Shown: piece after piece, positions 1 to 9,743 of the stretch
Layout: each line of letters opens with the position of its first letter
Numbering within the stretch: position 1 is the first letter of the stretch
Assembly (NCBI RefSeq): GCF_030269325.1
Contig: NZ_BSTD01000005.1
Span: forward strand, 248,001 to 312,000
DNA from: Amycolatopsis sp. NBRC 101858
Lineage (GTDB): Bacteria > Actinomycetota > Actinomycetes > Mycobacteriales > Pseudonocardiaceae
DNA length: 64,000 nt
Direction of reading: 5' to 3'
Notes under the pieces: model-generated
What the model saw: the letters and a program-made list of their open reading frames with translations, nothing else
Database searches by the model: none
What the model was told of the DNA's origin: nothing
Position numbers and translations under genes: made by a program

Positions 1-832
1 CCGGTACGTCGAACCGGGGCTTGAAGCCCGTGTCCGCCGTCAGGCGGGAGATGTCCAGGTACGGGCCGTTCGCGCCGCCCGGCGGGAGGTCGATCCCGAG
101 CGCGGCCGCGAACTCGCCGTACGTGAACGGGCGGCCGCTGGACACGTTGTACGTGTCGTGGTTCAGCTTCGGGGCCGTGGTCAGCAGGGCGATCGCGCGG
201 CCCGCGTCCGGGGCGTAGCAGACGTCGCCGCCGTCGCCAGCGTGCAAGTCCGGGGCCGGCGAAGCCGAGTTGACCAGCGACGGGATCGGGCAGAACGGCG
301 ACGCCGGATCCACCAGCGGACCCCAGATCGTGCCGATCCGCAGCACCACCGGCTCGACTCCGCTGCCCGCCAGGCTGTGCGTCGTGAGCGGCTCGACCGC
401 CTTCTTGAACGCGATGATCAAGTGCGGCAGGGCGGCCGTCGGCAGGGAGAGGTCCTCGGTCCAGGGGATCTCCGGACGGCCGACGTACACCCCGAGGCTG
501 CTCGCCACGGCGAACCGGCGGACACCCCAGGCGCGGGCCGCGTCGAGGGCGTTGACCAGGCCGGTCAGATCCGTGCGGAAGAAGTCCACCGGGTCTTCGC
601 CCGGGATGCTGCCCGCCAGGTGGACGATGTCGCTGATGTCGTGGCGCGAACCGAGCGCGAGGAACGCGTCCCGGTCGGTGACGTCGAGCTGCTCCACCGC
701 GACCCGGCCCGCGAGGAACGACGGGACGTCGAGCCGGCGGTGGCCGGTGACGACTACCCCGTGGCCGAGGTCGAGCAGGGCGCGGGCGGTGTGGGCGCCG
801 ATCATGCCGAGGCCGCCGGTGACGAGGATCAT
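1..832 (-). CDS. NAD-dependent epimerase/dehydratase (extended SDR), C-terminus cut off by window edge
   Basis: The 277 visible codons start at ATG 832 and run off the left edge. A Rossmann nucleotide-binding signature, TGGLGMIG, lies at residues 5-12. A conserved Ser pair follows in VASSLGVY near 109-116, and a WGP motif lies further on. In this family the catalytic pair is YxxxK. Here the segment aligned by its KAVE context reads IIAFK, so Ile139 sits where Tyr is expected and Lys143 is kept. The start overlaps the stop of the upstream AraC-type gene in an ATGA, so the two are probably co-translated. The substrate cannot be told. The family call is good, but classical sugar epimerase activity is doubtful. 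Confidence 0.85.
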   Translation of the reverse strand, partial: MILVTGGLGMIGAHTARALLDLGHGVVVTGHRRLDVPSFLAGRVAVEQLDVTDRDAFLALGSRHDISDIVHLAGSIPGEDPVDFFRTDLTGLVNALDAARAWGVRRFAVASSLGVYVGRPEIPWTEDLSLPTAALPHLIIAFKKAVEPLTTHSLAGSGVEPVVLRIGTIWGPLVDPASPFCPIPSLVNSASPAPDLHAGDGGDVCYAPDAGRAIALLTTAPKLNHDTYNVSSGRPFTYGEFAAALGIDLPPGGANGPYLDISRLTADTGFKPRFDVP

Positions 833-1650
833 CGCGCCAGGCTAGGGACGCCCTCCAGCGGGTTCTTGAACGAATCGCGCAGGAACGGCCGGTAGGACGC
901 GGAGTGGTCGTGCCCGCAGGCGCACTCCTCGACGCTGCCGCCCAGCAGCCCGCGTGGGGTGAGGCCGGTCAGCCGGACGCACTCCCGGTTGAGGTGGGCC
1001 TGGTCGGCGTACCCGGCGTCGGCGGCGAGCCCGGCCGCGCTCCGGAGCCCGGCCTGGGCCAGCGCGAGGAAACCCTGGAACCGCAGCGTCCGCTGCAGGA
1101 CCTTCGGCGGGACGCCCACCGCGTGCAGGCAGCGGCGCCGCAGCTGGCTGGGGGAGAGCGCCAGCCGCGCGGCCAGGGAGTCGATGTCGACCGGGTGCCA
1201 CGGCATCAGCGCGTCGACGGCCTCGGCCACCAGCGGATCCGTTGCCTGCCGCGGCAGGCGGGCCTGCAGGACCGCGAGGGCGCGCTCCGGCGTTCCGGCG
1301 AGGCTCACGGCCGCCGCGAGCCGGTCGGCCCGGGGCCCCCATAGATCCGCCAGGTCGAGGTGCCGGCCGGCCAGCGCGTCGAGGGGCACCGGGAGCGGCG
1401 GGGCGGCGCCCGGGCGGAACCGCACGCCGACGAGGGCTGTGCGTGCGGGCAGGACTTCGAGCAGGGGCGAGGTCAAGGGGCCGAGCAGCCGGGGGCGGCC
1501 GCCGATCGGGAAGTGCAGCTCGACCCCGCCGGTGGGCAGGTGCCGCTGGACGTACGGGGCGGCGCCGGTGCGCTGGAACCAGACCGTCCGCACGACGTCC
1601 GCCAGCTCCGGCACGGGCAGGCGTTCGACGTACTCGGTCACGCCCTTCAC
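829..1650 (-). CDS. AraC family transcriptional regulator
   Basis: The protein has about 273 residues. The N-terminal half, with a HLPTGGVELHFPIG segment, looks like the ligand-sensing domain common in small actinobacterial AraC proteins. The C-terminal third carries an AraC double helix-turn-helix, with LSPSQLRRRC as the first recognition helix region and AGYADQAHLNREC as the second. The tail contains CACGHDH, a small Cys/His cluster that might bind metal; this is unproven. Start codons are ambiguous: GTG at 1650, 1641 or 1686, none with a strong ribosome site. It is divergent from hemB and translationally coupled to the SDR gene, which is its most likely local target. Confidence 0.8.
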   Translation of the reverse strand: MKGVTEYVERLPVPELADVVRTVWFQRTGAAPYVQRHLPTGGVELHFPIGGRPRLLGPLTSPLLEVLPARTALVGVRFRPGAAPPLPVPLDALAGRHLDLADLWGPRADRLAAAVSLAGTPERALAVLQARLPRQATDPLVAEAVDALMPWHPVDIDSLAARLALSPSQLRRRCLHAVGVPPKVLQRTLRFQGFLALAQAGLRSAAGLAADAGYADQAHLNRECVRLTGLTPRGLLGGSVEECACGHDHSASYRPFLRDSFKNPLEGVPSLAR

Positions 1651-1753
1651 CGAATCGGCCGGGCCGAACGGCGTCAAGCCATTCACCGGGCGGAAAGCGC
1701 CGCTGAGCACCCTTGCGGAACGCCGCCGAGCAGGGCGGGGGTAACTTGGAGGG

Positions 1754-2725
1754 GTGTTCCCAGAGCATCGTCCCCGCAGGCTCCGCACCACCCCGGCCAT
1801 GCGCAGGCTGGTGGGTGAGACGACGCTGCGGCCACGCCAGCTGATCCTCCCGATGTTCGTCGCCGAAGGCCTTGACCAGCCGAAGGCGATCTCGAGCATG
1901 CCGGGCGTCGTGCAGCACACCCGTGACACGCTGCGGAAGGCCGCCGTCGACGCGGTCAACGCCGGGGTCGGCGGGCTCATGCTCTTCGGCGTCCCCGAGC
2001 ACCGCGACGCCGAGGGCTCCGGGGCGGTCGACGAGAACGGCATCCTCAACGTCGCCCTGCGCGACCTGCGGCACGAGCTCGGCGACGCCACCGTGCTGAT
2101 GGCCGACACCTGCCTCGACGAGTTCACCGACCACGGCCACTGCGGCGTCCTCGACGCCGACGGCGGGGTCGACAACGACGCCACCCTGCGCCTCTACGCC
2201 GAGATGGCCGTCGCGCAGGCCGAAGCCGGGGCGCACGTGCTCGGGCCGTCCGGGATGATGGACGGCCAGATCGGCGTCATCCGCCGCGCGCTCGACGAGG
2301 TCGGGCACAACGACAAGGCGATCCTCGCGTACTCCGCGAAGTACGCCAGCGCGTTCTACGGCCCGTTCCGCGAGGCCGTCGACTCGCAGCTCAAGGGCGA
2401 CCGCAAGACCTACCAGCAGGATCCGGGCAACGCCCGCGAGGCGCTGCGCGAGATCGAGCTGGACCTCGCCGAGGGTGCGGACATGGTCATGGTCAAGCCC
2501 GCGCTGTCCTATTTGGACGTCATCAAGGCGGCCGCGGACATCTCCCCGGTCCCGGTGGCGGCGTACAACATCTCGGGCGAGTACGCGATGGTCGAGGCCG
2601 CCGCGGCGAACGGCTGGCTGGACCGCGAGCGCACGGTCCTCGAGGTCCTGACGTCGATCCGCCGCGCCGGCGCCGACCTGATCCTCACGTACTGGGCCGC
2701 CGAGGCCGCTGCCTGGCTGGACTGA
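1754..2725 (+). CDS. hemB: Delta-aminolevulinic acid dehydratase (porphobilinogen synthase)
   Basis: This 323-residue protein, normal for HemB, condenses two 5-aminolevulinate molecules to porphobilinogen, the second committed heme step, in the cytosol. Both Schiff-base lysine contexts are present: YSAKYASAFYGPFR and MVKPALSYLDV. The metal loop reads DTCLDEFTDHGHCG, which keeps two of the three cysteines of zinc enzymes and has Asp at the middle position, so metal use may differ from classical zinc HemB. The GTG start at 1754 lies just after a GGAGG-like site. hemL lies 6 kb downstream. Other heme genes are outside the window. Confidence 0.97.
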   Translation: MFPEHRPRRLRTTPAMRRLVGETTLRPRQLILPMFVAEGLDQPKAISSMPGVVQHTRDTLRKAAVDAVNAGVGGLMLFGVPEHRDAEGSGAVDENGILNVALRDLRHELGDATVLMADTCLDEFTDHGHCGVLDADGGVDNDATLRLYAEMAVAQAEAGAHVLGPSGMMDGQIGVIRRALDEVGHNDKAILAYSAKYASAFYGPFREAVDSQLKGDRKTYQQDPGNAREALREIELDLAEGADMVMVKPALSYLDVIKAAADISPVPVAAYNISGEYAMVEAAAANGWLDRERTVLEVLTSIRRAGADLILTYWAAEAAAWLD

Positions 2726-2743
2726 CCAGCTATATTCACCCGC

Positions 2744-3301
2744 GTGGCGGACAGCAACCCCGAAAAAGCCGACATTGAGGACCTCAGCGGTCTCACGGAC
2801 GACGAACGACGCAAAAAGGGCCGCTCGCCGGACCCGCTGATGCCGGGTCAGAAGGCACCGAAGGCGACACCGCCGCGGCCCGTGGCGATCTCGTTCTGGC
2901 TGTGGCTCGTCGGCGGCGTGGTGCTGATTCTCAGCTACGTGCAGCTGCTGACCAGCAAGTCCGCGGTCATCGACCAGTACGTCAAGGGCACGACGGACCC
3001 GAAGTACACGCCGCAGATGATCGCGGACGGCGTCACCGCGCTGCTCTGGTACCTGCTCGGCGGGGCGATCGTCTTCACGCTGCTGTTCCTGCTCTTCGCG
3101 TACAAGGCCCGCGAAGGCACGCGCTCGGCCCGGACCGTGCTGACCATCCTGCCGATCGTCATGGTGCTGCTGATCATGGTCGTCGCGCCGATCATCAACT
3201 ACCTGACGCTGGTCGCGGTGCTGCTGTTCGTCATCGCGCTGGTGATGATGTACCTGCCGTCGGTGGCCGGCTACTTCCCGAAGGCCGGCCGCAAGCCGTG
3301 A
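2744..3301 (+). CDS. Four-helix membrane protein of unknown function
   Basis: The protein has 185 residues. A charged N-terminus (about 45 residues, rich in Asp, Glu, Lys and Pro) is followed by four hydrophobic segments near 47-67, 95-117, 128-147 and 150-170. No catalytic motif is visible and I do not recognise the family. It starts at GTG 2744, 18 bases after hemB, and overlaps the next gene by four bases. It therefore reads as part of a hemB-led transcript with two more small membrane proteins. Confidence 0.8.
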   Translation: MADSNPEKADIEDLSGLTDDERRKKGRSPDPLMPGQKAPKATPPRPVAISFWLWLVGGVVLILSYVQLLTSKSAVIDQYVKGTTDPKYTPQMIADGVTALLWYLLGGAIVFTLLFLLFAYKAREGTRSARTVLTILPIVMVLLIMVVAPIINYLTLVAVLLFVIALVMMYLPSVAGYFPKAGRKP

Positions 3302-3744
3302 GTGACCGGCTCTACGCCGAGTCCGGCGTGAGCTGGGCCGCCATCGTGTGGGGCCCGGTGTTCGCACTGGTCGGCGCCTTGGCGGAGCTCGCGACGGGCG
3401 GGCCGGTGCACATCGTGGGCTGGCTGATGGTCGGCGCCGGGCTGTGCGCGATCACCGTGCCGTGGGTGTACGCGCGGCGCCGGTTCCTCTCGCTGGAAGT
3501 CACGACGAAGCAGCTGCGCCAGGGCCGCGAGAAGGTCGCGGCGGACCAGCTGGCCTCGGTGAAGGACGTCGGCGCACCCGTCGGCGCGCGGGTCCTCGGC
3601 GGTGGCTGGTCGGTGCCGCGCAAGTACGACTCGCTGCCGGTGGAGCTGGCGGACGGCACGGTGGTCCTCGCGTGGGCGAAGGACGTCGAAGCCCTCCAGG
3701 ACGCGCTCGACCGGCTCGTGCGGGCGACGCCGAAGGAAGCATGA
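3298..3744 (+). CDS. Small membrane protein with a soluble C-terminal domain
   Basis: The protein has 148 residues, with two hydrophobic helices near 12-30 and 35-52 followed by a soluble region of about 95 residues containing KQLRQGREKVAADQLASV and ending in an amphipathic helix. The GTG start overlaps the previous stop (GTGA). The pattern recalls actinobacterial two-helix conserved proteins with a bPH-like tail, but I cannot assign a family securely. Position in the hemB-led group of small membrane proteins is the only context. Confidence 0.75.
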   Translation: MSDRLYAESGVSWAAIVWGPVFALVGALAELATGGPVHIVGWLMVGAGLCAITVPWVYARRRFLSLEVTTKQLRQGREKVAADQLASVKDVGAPVGARVLGGGWSVPRKYDSLPVELADGTVVLAWAKDVEALQDALDRLVRATPKEA

Positions 3745-3757
3745 GAAAATCGCTTCC

Positions 3758-4096
3758 GTGATCGACCTTCCGCAGCCCACCGGGGCCGAGCTCTGGCCGC
3801 CCGAAGAGCCCGGCCCGCAGGCTCGGCTGCACAAGCCCTGGCGGACGCTCGTCGCCGTCGTGGAGGTCGTGCTCGCCGTCGCCGCCGGGTGGGCCGCCTA
3901 CGCGCTCTGGCACGGCGGGTCCGCCACCGTCGTCACGCGCACCGACGACGGTGCGGTCCTCGAGTCGCACCGGTACTTCGGCGGGATGCTCGCCGCCGCC
4001 ATCGGGCTCGGGACGGTGGCCGCGATCCTGCTGGTCGACGCGGTGCGTCAGCTCTCGCTCGCGGTCCGTGCGCGGCACCCCAAGCCCAAGGCCTGA
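3758..4096 (+). CDS. Two-helix membrane protein of unknown function
   Basis: The protein has 112 residues and starts at GTG 3758, which is preceded by a short AT-rich stretch. Two hydrophobic segments lie near 27-50 and 73-95, joined by a polar loop with VVTRTDDGAVLESHRYFGG. The C-terminal tail is basic. It lies 13 bases after the preceding gene and ends 62 bases before the export adaptor. No family recognised. A start slightly upstream is possible but would lack a good codon. Confidence 0.7.
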   Translation: MIDLPQPTGAELWPPEEPGPQARLHKPWRTLVAVVEVVLAVAAGWAAYALWHGGSATVVTRTDDGAVLESHRYFGGMLAAAIGLGTVAAILLVDAVRQLSLAVRARHPKPKA

Positions 4097-4158
4097 TACA
4101 CAGCTCCCGCACAGGGAACGAACAGTCAATTGCTAAGCGGCGGCACCACTGTTGCCGC

Positions 4159-5457
4159 ATGACGCGCGTGCGTGCCTCGAAGGCATGGGTGATCAACGGT
4201 GCTCTGGTCGTACTGCTGGCCGGAGCGGCTTTCGGGATATATCAGGCATTCAGCCCCGCACCGAACACGGCGCAGGCGCAGACGCGCAGCACCCCGGTGC
4301 GCCGCGCGACGGTCACCGAGACCATCTCCGCCGCCGGGACGCTCGCCAGCAGCTACACCGGCGCCGCGAACTTCTCGAGCGCGGGCAAGGTCACCTCGAT
4401 CGACGTGAAGGTCGGCGACGTCGTGAGCGCCGGCCAGAAGCTCGCCACGATTGACAGCACGCAGGCGGCGAAGCAGCTTCAGGTCGCGAAGGCGAACCTC
4501 GCGGTCGCGCAGGACAGCCTGGACTCCGCCGAGGACGCCGAAGACACCCCGGCGACCGGGCAGAACAGCCAGAACTCGCAGAACAGCGCGCAGTCCGCCG
4601 CGAACAACGTCACCTCGGCGCAGGCGAAGCTGGACCAGGCTCAGCTCGACGTCCAGACCGCGCAGGGAACCCTCGACAACACGACGCTCTACGCGCCCGG
4701 CGCGGGCACGGTCACCGCGGTCAACGGCACGGTCGGGCAGCAGTCCTCCAGCGGCTCGGCATCGAGCAGCAGCTCCCCGTCGACGTCGAGCAGCGGCAGC
4801 GGCCAGGGCGGGCAGGGCTCGTCGAACAGCGCGACGTCGAGCAGCAGCAGTAGCAGCAGCGGCTTCATCACCATCACGAACATGACCGGCCTGGTCGTGA
4901 ACACGTCGGTCGCCGAGATCGACGTCAGCAAGGTCAAGGCGGGCCAGAAGGCCACCGTGACGCTCAACGCGCTGCCGGACAAGCCGGTCCAGGCGACCGT
5001 TTCGAGCATCAACCTGACGCCGACCACGAGCGGCAGCGTCGTGTCCTACGGCGCGCAGCTGGCCCTGACCGACCCGCCGGACGGGCTGCGGCCCGGCCAG
5101 TCGGCGAGCGTCGTGATCACCGTCGCGTCCGCCGAGAACGCGCTGAGCGTGCCGGCCGCGGCCGTGACGACGGCCGGCAACACCAACATCGTCACCGTGC
5201 AGGTGAACGGCCAGAACGAGCCGCGCCAGGTGCAGGTCGGCATCCGCGGCGAGTCGACCGTGCAGATCACCTCCGGGCTGACCGAGGGCGAGAACGTCGT
5301 GCTCACCGCGACGGCCGCGACCGGTACCGGTGGGAACGGCCGCACCGGGGGCACGGGGGGCACCGGCGGGTTCCCGGGCGGCGGGACCGGCGGCTTCCCC
5401 GGCGGCGGCCAGCGCGGCACGGGCACCGGTGGCGGCGGCTTCGGCGGCCGCGGGTGA
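4159..5457 (+). CDS. MacA/HlyD-type membrane fusion (adaptor) protein of an ABC exporter
   Basis: This 432-residue adaptor would link a MacB-type transporter to the cell envelope. One signal-anchor helix lies near 13-30. A lipoyl-type half motif follows (VTSIDVKVGDVVSAGQKLATI region), then a coiled-coil hairpin rich in Ala and Gln at about 105-180 and a beta-barrel region. Two low-complexity segments stand out: a Ser-rich insert near 195-235, and a C-terminal tail of Gly-Thr repeats with FPGGG units. Its stop overlaps the ATPase start. The substrate is unknown. Gram-positive adaptors of this kind often accompany peptide or drug exporters. Confidence 0.88.
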   Translation: MTRVRASKAWVINGALVVLLAGAAFGIYQAFSPAPNTAQAQTRSTPVRRATVTETISAAGTLASSYTGAANFSSAGKVTSIDVKVGDVVSAGQKLATIDSTQAAKQLQVAKANLAVAQDSLDSAEDAEDTPATGQNSQNSQNSAQSAANNVTSAQAKLDQAQLDVQTAQGTLDNTTLYAPGAGTVTAVNGTVGQQSSSGSASSSSSPSTSSSGSGQGGQGSSNSATSSSSSSSSGFITITNMTGLVVNTSVAEIDVSKVKAGQKATVTLNALPDKPVQATVSSINLTPTTSGSVVSYGAQLALTDPPDGLRPGQSASVVITVASAENALSVPAAAVTTAGNTNIVTVQVNGQNEPRQVQVGIRGESTVQITSGLTEGENVVLTATAATGTGGNGRTGGTGGTGGFPGGGTGGFPGGGQRGTGTGGGGFGGRG

Positions 5458-6154
5458 ACCCGGTGATCGCGGTCTCCGGGCTGCGCAAGACCTACGGCGC
5501 CGGGGAGACGGCCGTGCACGCGCTGCGCGGCGTCGAGCTCACCGTGTGGCCCGGCGAGTACGTCGCCATCATGGGTGCCTCGGGCTCGGGCAAGTCGACG
5601 CTGCTGAACATGCTCGGCTGCCTCGACGTCCCGACGTCCGGCCAGTACCTCCTGGACGGGTTCGGCGTCGGCAAGCTCAACGAACGGCAGTTGGCGTTGC
5701 TGCGCAACCGGAAGATCGGGTTCATCTTCCAGTCGTTCAACCTGGTGCCGCGGACGTCCGCGCTGTCCAATGTGGAACTGCCGCTCGTCTACAGTGGACT
5801 GCGCCGGGCCGAACGCCGACGGCGCGCGCTCGCGGCGCTCGAGATGGTGGGCTTGTCCGACCGGGCCAAGCACCTGCCCAGTGAGCTGTCCGGCGGGCAG
5901 ATCCAGCGCGTCGCCGTGGCGCGGGCGCTGGTCACCGGCCCGGCGATGCTGCTGGCCGACGAGCCCACCGGCAACCTCGACCGCCACAGCACCGAGGACG
6001 TCCTCGGCGTGTTCGACCGGCTCAACCAGCTCGGCCGCACCATCGTCGTGATCACGCACGAGGACGAGGTCGCCGCGCACGCGCACCGCGTCGTGCGGGT
6101 CGACGACGGGCTCATCGTGTCGGACGAAGTGACGCGCGCGGTCGGAGCGGTCTC

Positions 6155-6158
<4 letters not shown>
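5454..6158 (+). CDS. MacB/LolD-type ABC transporter ATPase
   Basis: This 234-residue ATPase powers the adjacent permease. All ABC motifs are visible: Walker A GASGSGKS, Q-loop FIFQSFNLVPR, signature LSGGQIQR, Walker B MLLADEPTGNLD and the switch His in VVITHE. The FQSFNLVPR segment is typical of the MacB/LolD/FtsE branch, which works with four-helix permeases. The GTG start overlaps the adaptor stop and the gene overlaps the permease start by four bases, so the three are translationally coupled. Confidence 0.95.
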
Positions 6159-7360
<1,202 letters not shown>

Positions 7361-7371
7361 GGAGCCTTTGC

Positions 7372-7908
7372 ATGTCTTCGTCCACCACGAACCCGCCGAC
7401 GGCGGAGGAGATCGTCGCCAGCCCGGCGGTCGAGGGTGATCTCAACGCCGAAATGCGGCGCGCCGCGAAGCCGTTCTCCCGCACGACGCTCGTGCTGGCC
7501 GGCCTCGTCGTCCTCGCGATCGCGTTCGGCGGTGGCGCCTGGACGCACGCGGCGTTCGGCTCGTCGTCTTCCGCCACGCCCACCCGCCCCACCGGTGGTG
7601 CGCAAGGCGGTCAGCAGGGCGGCACCGGGCAGACCGGCGGCACCGGCCAGCAGGGCGGCGGTTTCCGCGGCGCGGGCGGGCGCGGCACCACGGGCACGGT
7701 CGACCACGTCGACGGCACCACGGTGTACGTGAAGACCGCGCAGGGCACCGACGTCAAGGTGTCCACTTCGGACTCGACCACGGTCGGCGTGACCCAGCAG
7801 GGCAAGCTCTCGGACCTCAAGCCGGGCTCGACGGTCGTCGTTCAGGGGCAGGCGGGTGACGACGGGACGGTGGCCGCGCAGGCCATCACCCAGCAGGCGG
7901 CGCGCTAG
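7372..7908 (+). CDS. Membrane-anchored Gly-rich protein with a C-terminal OB-like domain (DUF5666-like)
   Basis: The protein has 178 residues. A cytoplasmic N-terminus of about 38 residues precedes one helix near 40-62. A Gly/Gln/Thr linker built of GGTGQ-like units follows (about 68-108). The last 70 residues form an all-beta domain (TGTVDHVDGTTVYVKT; TTVGVTQQGKLSDLKPGSTVVVQG) resembling DUF5666/OB-fold proteins. It has a good ribosome site (AAGGAGC) 11 bases after the permease. Its linker resembles the adaptor tail, suggesting that the two meet outside the membrane. The family call is tentative. Confidence 0.8.
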   Translation: MSSSTTNPPTAEEIVASPAVEGDLNAEMRRAAKPFSRTTLVLAGLVVLAIAFGGGAWTHAAFGSSSSATPTRPTGGAQGGQQGGTGQTGGTGQQGGGFRGAGGRGTTGTVDHVDGTTVYVKTAQGTDVKVSTSDSTTVGVTQQGKLSDLKPGSTVVVQGQAGDDGTVAAQAITQQAAR

Positions 7909-8381
7909 TTCAGCGCGATGATCGCGGTGTTGAGCGCCGTCGCGAAGAGGATCCAGGCGAGGTAGGGCACCAGCAGGGCGGCGGCGGGCTTCGACCGGCG
8001 GGCGAACAGGACGATCGTCACGACCACGACGACGTCCAGCACGACGATGTCGACGAGCGCCGCCGTCGCCGCGCCGCCCTCGAAGAAGAGCGGCGTCCAC
8101 AGCAGGTTGGCCAGCAGCCCGATGCCGTACGCGGCGAACCCGCGGGTTTCGCCGTCCGTGCGCCAGTACAGCCAGCCGGACACCGCGATCAGGACGTACA
8201 GCACCGTCCACACCGGACCGAACAGGGAGCCGGGCGGCGCCCACGGCGGCAGCTCGAGCCGTGCGTAGACCTGACGTGACGAGGCCGCGGCCAGCGCGCC
8301 GACCACGGCCACCACGGCGACGACGCCGAGGAAGCAGGCCAGCACCAGCCACGGGTTGCGCTGTGACGCACGTTCGGTCAC
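7905..8381 (-). CDS. TspO/MBR family protein
   Basis: This 158-residue protein has five hydrophobic helices and the Trp-rich TspO signature: LPPWAPPGSLFGPVWTVLY, then ANLLWTPLFF. TspO proteins bind porphyrins and other ligands in the membrane, and placement next to hemL fits a tetrapyrrole role. The GTG at 8381 is preferred because GGGAGGGGA lies about 7 bases upstream; an ATG at 8414 lacks such a site. It converges with the export operon by a four-base overlap and diverges from hemL. Confidence 0.93.
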   Translation of the reverse strand: MTERASQRNPWLVLACFLGVVAVVAVVGALAAASSRQVYARLELPPWAPPGSLFGPVWTVLYVLIAVSGWLYWRTDGETRGFAAYGIGLLANLLWTPLFFEGGAATAALVDIVVLDVVVVVTIVLFARRSKPAAALLVPYLAWILFATALNTAIIALN

Positions 8382-8441
8382 CGGCTGTTCCCCTCCCGGG
8401 CGGCGTCCGGCCATCTTAGGGGGGTTTGCGAGACTGGGCAG

Positions 8442-9743
8442 GTGAGCAACGGAACCGAGCAGTCCAAGGCATGGTTCGAACGCGCGAAGGCGGCCGTCCC
8501 GGGTGGGGTGAACTCGCCGGTCCGGGCGTTCAACTCGGTCGGCGGCACCCCGCGGTTCATGGTCCGCGGCGAGGGCCCGCACCTGTGGGACGCCGACGGG
8601 AACCGCTATGTCGACCTGGTGTCGTCCTGGGGCCCGATGATCCTGGGCCACGCGCACCCGCGGGTCGTCGAGGCGGCGCGTGAGGCGGCGTCGTCCGGGC
8701 TGTCCTTCGGCACGCCGACCATCGGCGAGGTCGAGCTGGCCGAGGAGATCATCGGCCGGGTCGAGCCCGTCGAGCAGGTCCGGCTGGTCAACTCGGGCAC
8801 CGAGGCGACGATGAGCGCGATCCGGCTGGCCCGCGGCTTCACCGGCCGGTCGAAGATCGTGAAGTTCGCCGGGTGTTACCACGGCCACGTCGACGCGCTG
8901 CTCGCCCAGGCCGGCTCCGGCGTCGCGACGCTCGGGCTGCCGACGTCGCCGGGCGTCACCGGCGCCCAGGCCGCGGACACGATCGTGCTGCCCTACAACG
9001 ACCTCGACGCCGTCCGGAAGTCCTTTGCGGACAACCCGGGCGAGATCGCCGCGGTGATCACCGAGGCTGCGGCGGGCAACATGGGCGCGATCGCGCCGGA
9101 CGAAGGCTTCAACGCCGGCCTGCGCGAGATCGCCCACGAAAACGGCGCGCTGCTGGTCATGGACGAGGTGATGACCGGGTTCCGCGTCTCGAGCGCGGGC
9201 TGGTTCGGCCTCGAAGGCGTGGCCGGCGACCTCTACACGTTCGGCAAGGTGATGTCGGGCGGGCTGCCGGCGGCGGCGTTCGGCGGCCGCGCCGACGTGA
9301 TGGCCAAGCTGGCCCCGGGCGGGCCGGTCTACCAGGCCGGGACGCTGTCCGGGAACCCCGTCGCGGTGGCCGCGGGCCTCGCGACGCTGCGCGCGGCCGA
9401 CCACGCCGTGTACGCGACGCTTGACGCCAACGCGAAGCGCCTCGGCGACCTCTTCCGGCGCGAGCTGAGCGCTGCTGGGGTCGAGAACCACGTCCAGTAC
9501 GCGGGCAACCTGGTCAGCGTGTTCTTCGGCGACCAGCCGGTGCGCGACTACGCCGGCGCGCAGGCGTCCGAGACGTGGCGGTACCCGGCGTTCTTCCACG
9601 CGCTGCTCGACGCGGGCGTGTACGGGCCGCCGAGCGCGTACGAGGCCTGGTTCGTCAACGCGGCCATGGACGACGACGCGTTCTCGGTGATCGAAGCGGC
9701 GCTGCCCGCGGCGGCTCGCGCGGCGGCGGAGGCGGTCAAGTGA
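8442..9743 (+). CDS. hemL: Glutamate-1-semialdehyde 2,1-aminomutase
   Basis: This 433-residue protein, the normal length, converts glutamate-1-semialdehyde to 5-aminolevulinate in the C5 heme pathway, using PLP or PMP. Visible motifs include VNSGTEATMSAIRLAR, ITEAAAGNMG, LLVMDEVMTGFR and the PLP lysine K269 in TFGKVMSGGLP. GTG start. It overlaps the phosphatase gene by GTGA. A gene order of hemL, phosphatase, TlpA, CcdA, ResB, CcsB matches the mycobacterial arrangement as I recall it. Confidence 0.97.
   Translation: MSNGTEQSKAWFERAKAAVPGGVNSPVRAFNSVGGTPRFMVRGEGPHLWDADGNRYVDLVSSWGPMILGHAHPRVVEAAREAASSGLSFGTPTIGEVELAEEIIGRVEPVEQVRLVNSGTEATMSAIRLARGFTGRSKIVKFAGCYHGHVDALLAQAGSGVATLGLPTSPGVTGAQAADTIVLPYNDLDAVRKSFADNPGEIAAVITEAAAGNMGAIAPDEGFNAGLREIAHENGALLVMDEVMTGFRVSSAGWFGLEGVAGDLYTFGKVMSGGLPAAAFGGRADVMAKLAPGGPVYQAGTLSGNPVAVAAGLATLRAADHAVYATLDANAKRLGDLFRRELSAAGVENHVQYAGNLVSVFFGDQPVRDYAGAQASETWRYPAFFHALLDAGVYGPPSAYEAWFVNAAMDDDAFSVIEAALPAAARAAAEAVK

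Noticed and set aside
842..3367. An 841-codon open frame on the minus strand opposite hemB
   Set aside because: It is Arg/His-rich with no motif and lies antisense to hemB; only its last part overlaps the AraC-type gene, in another frame. It is a high-GC artefact.
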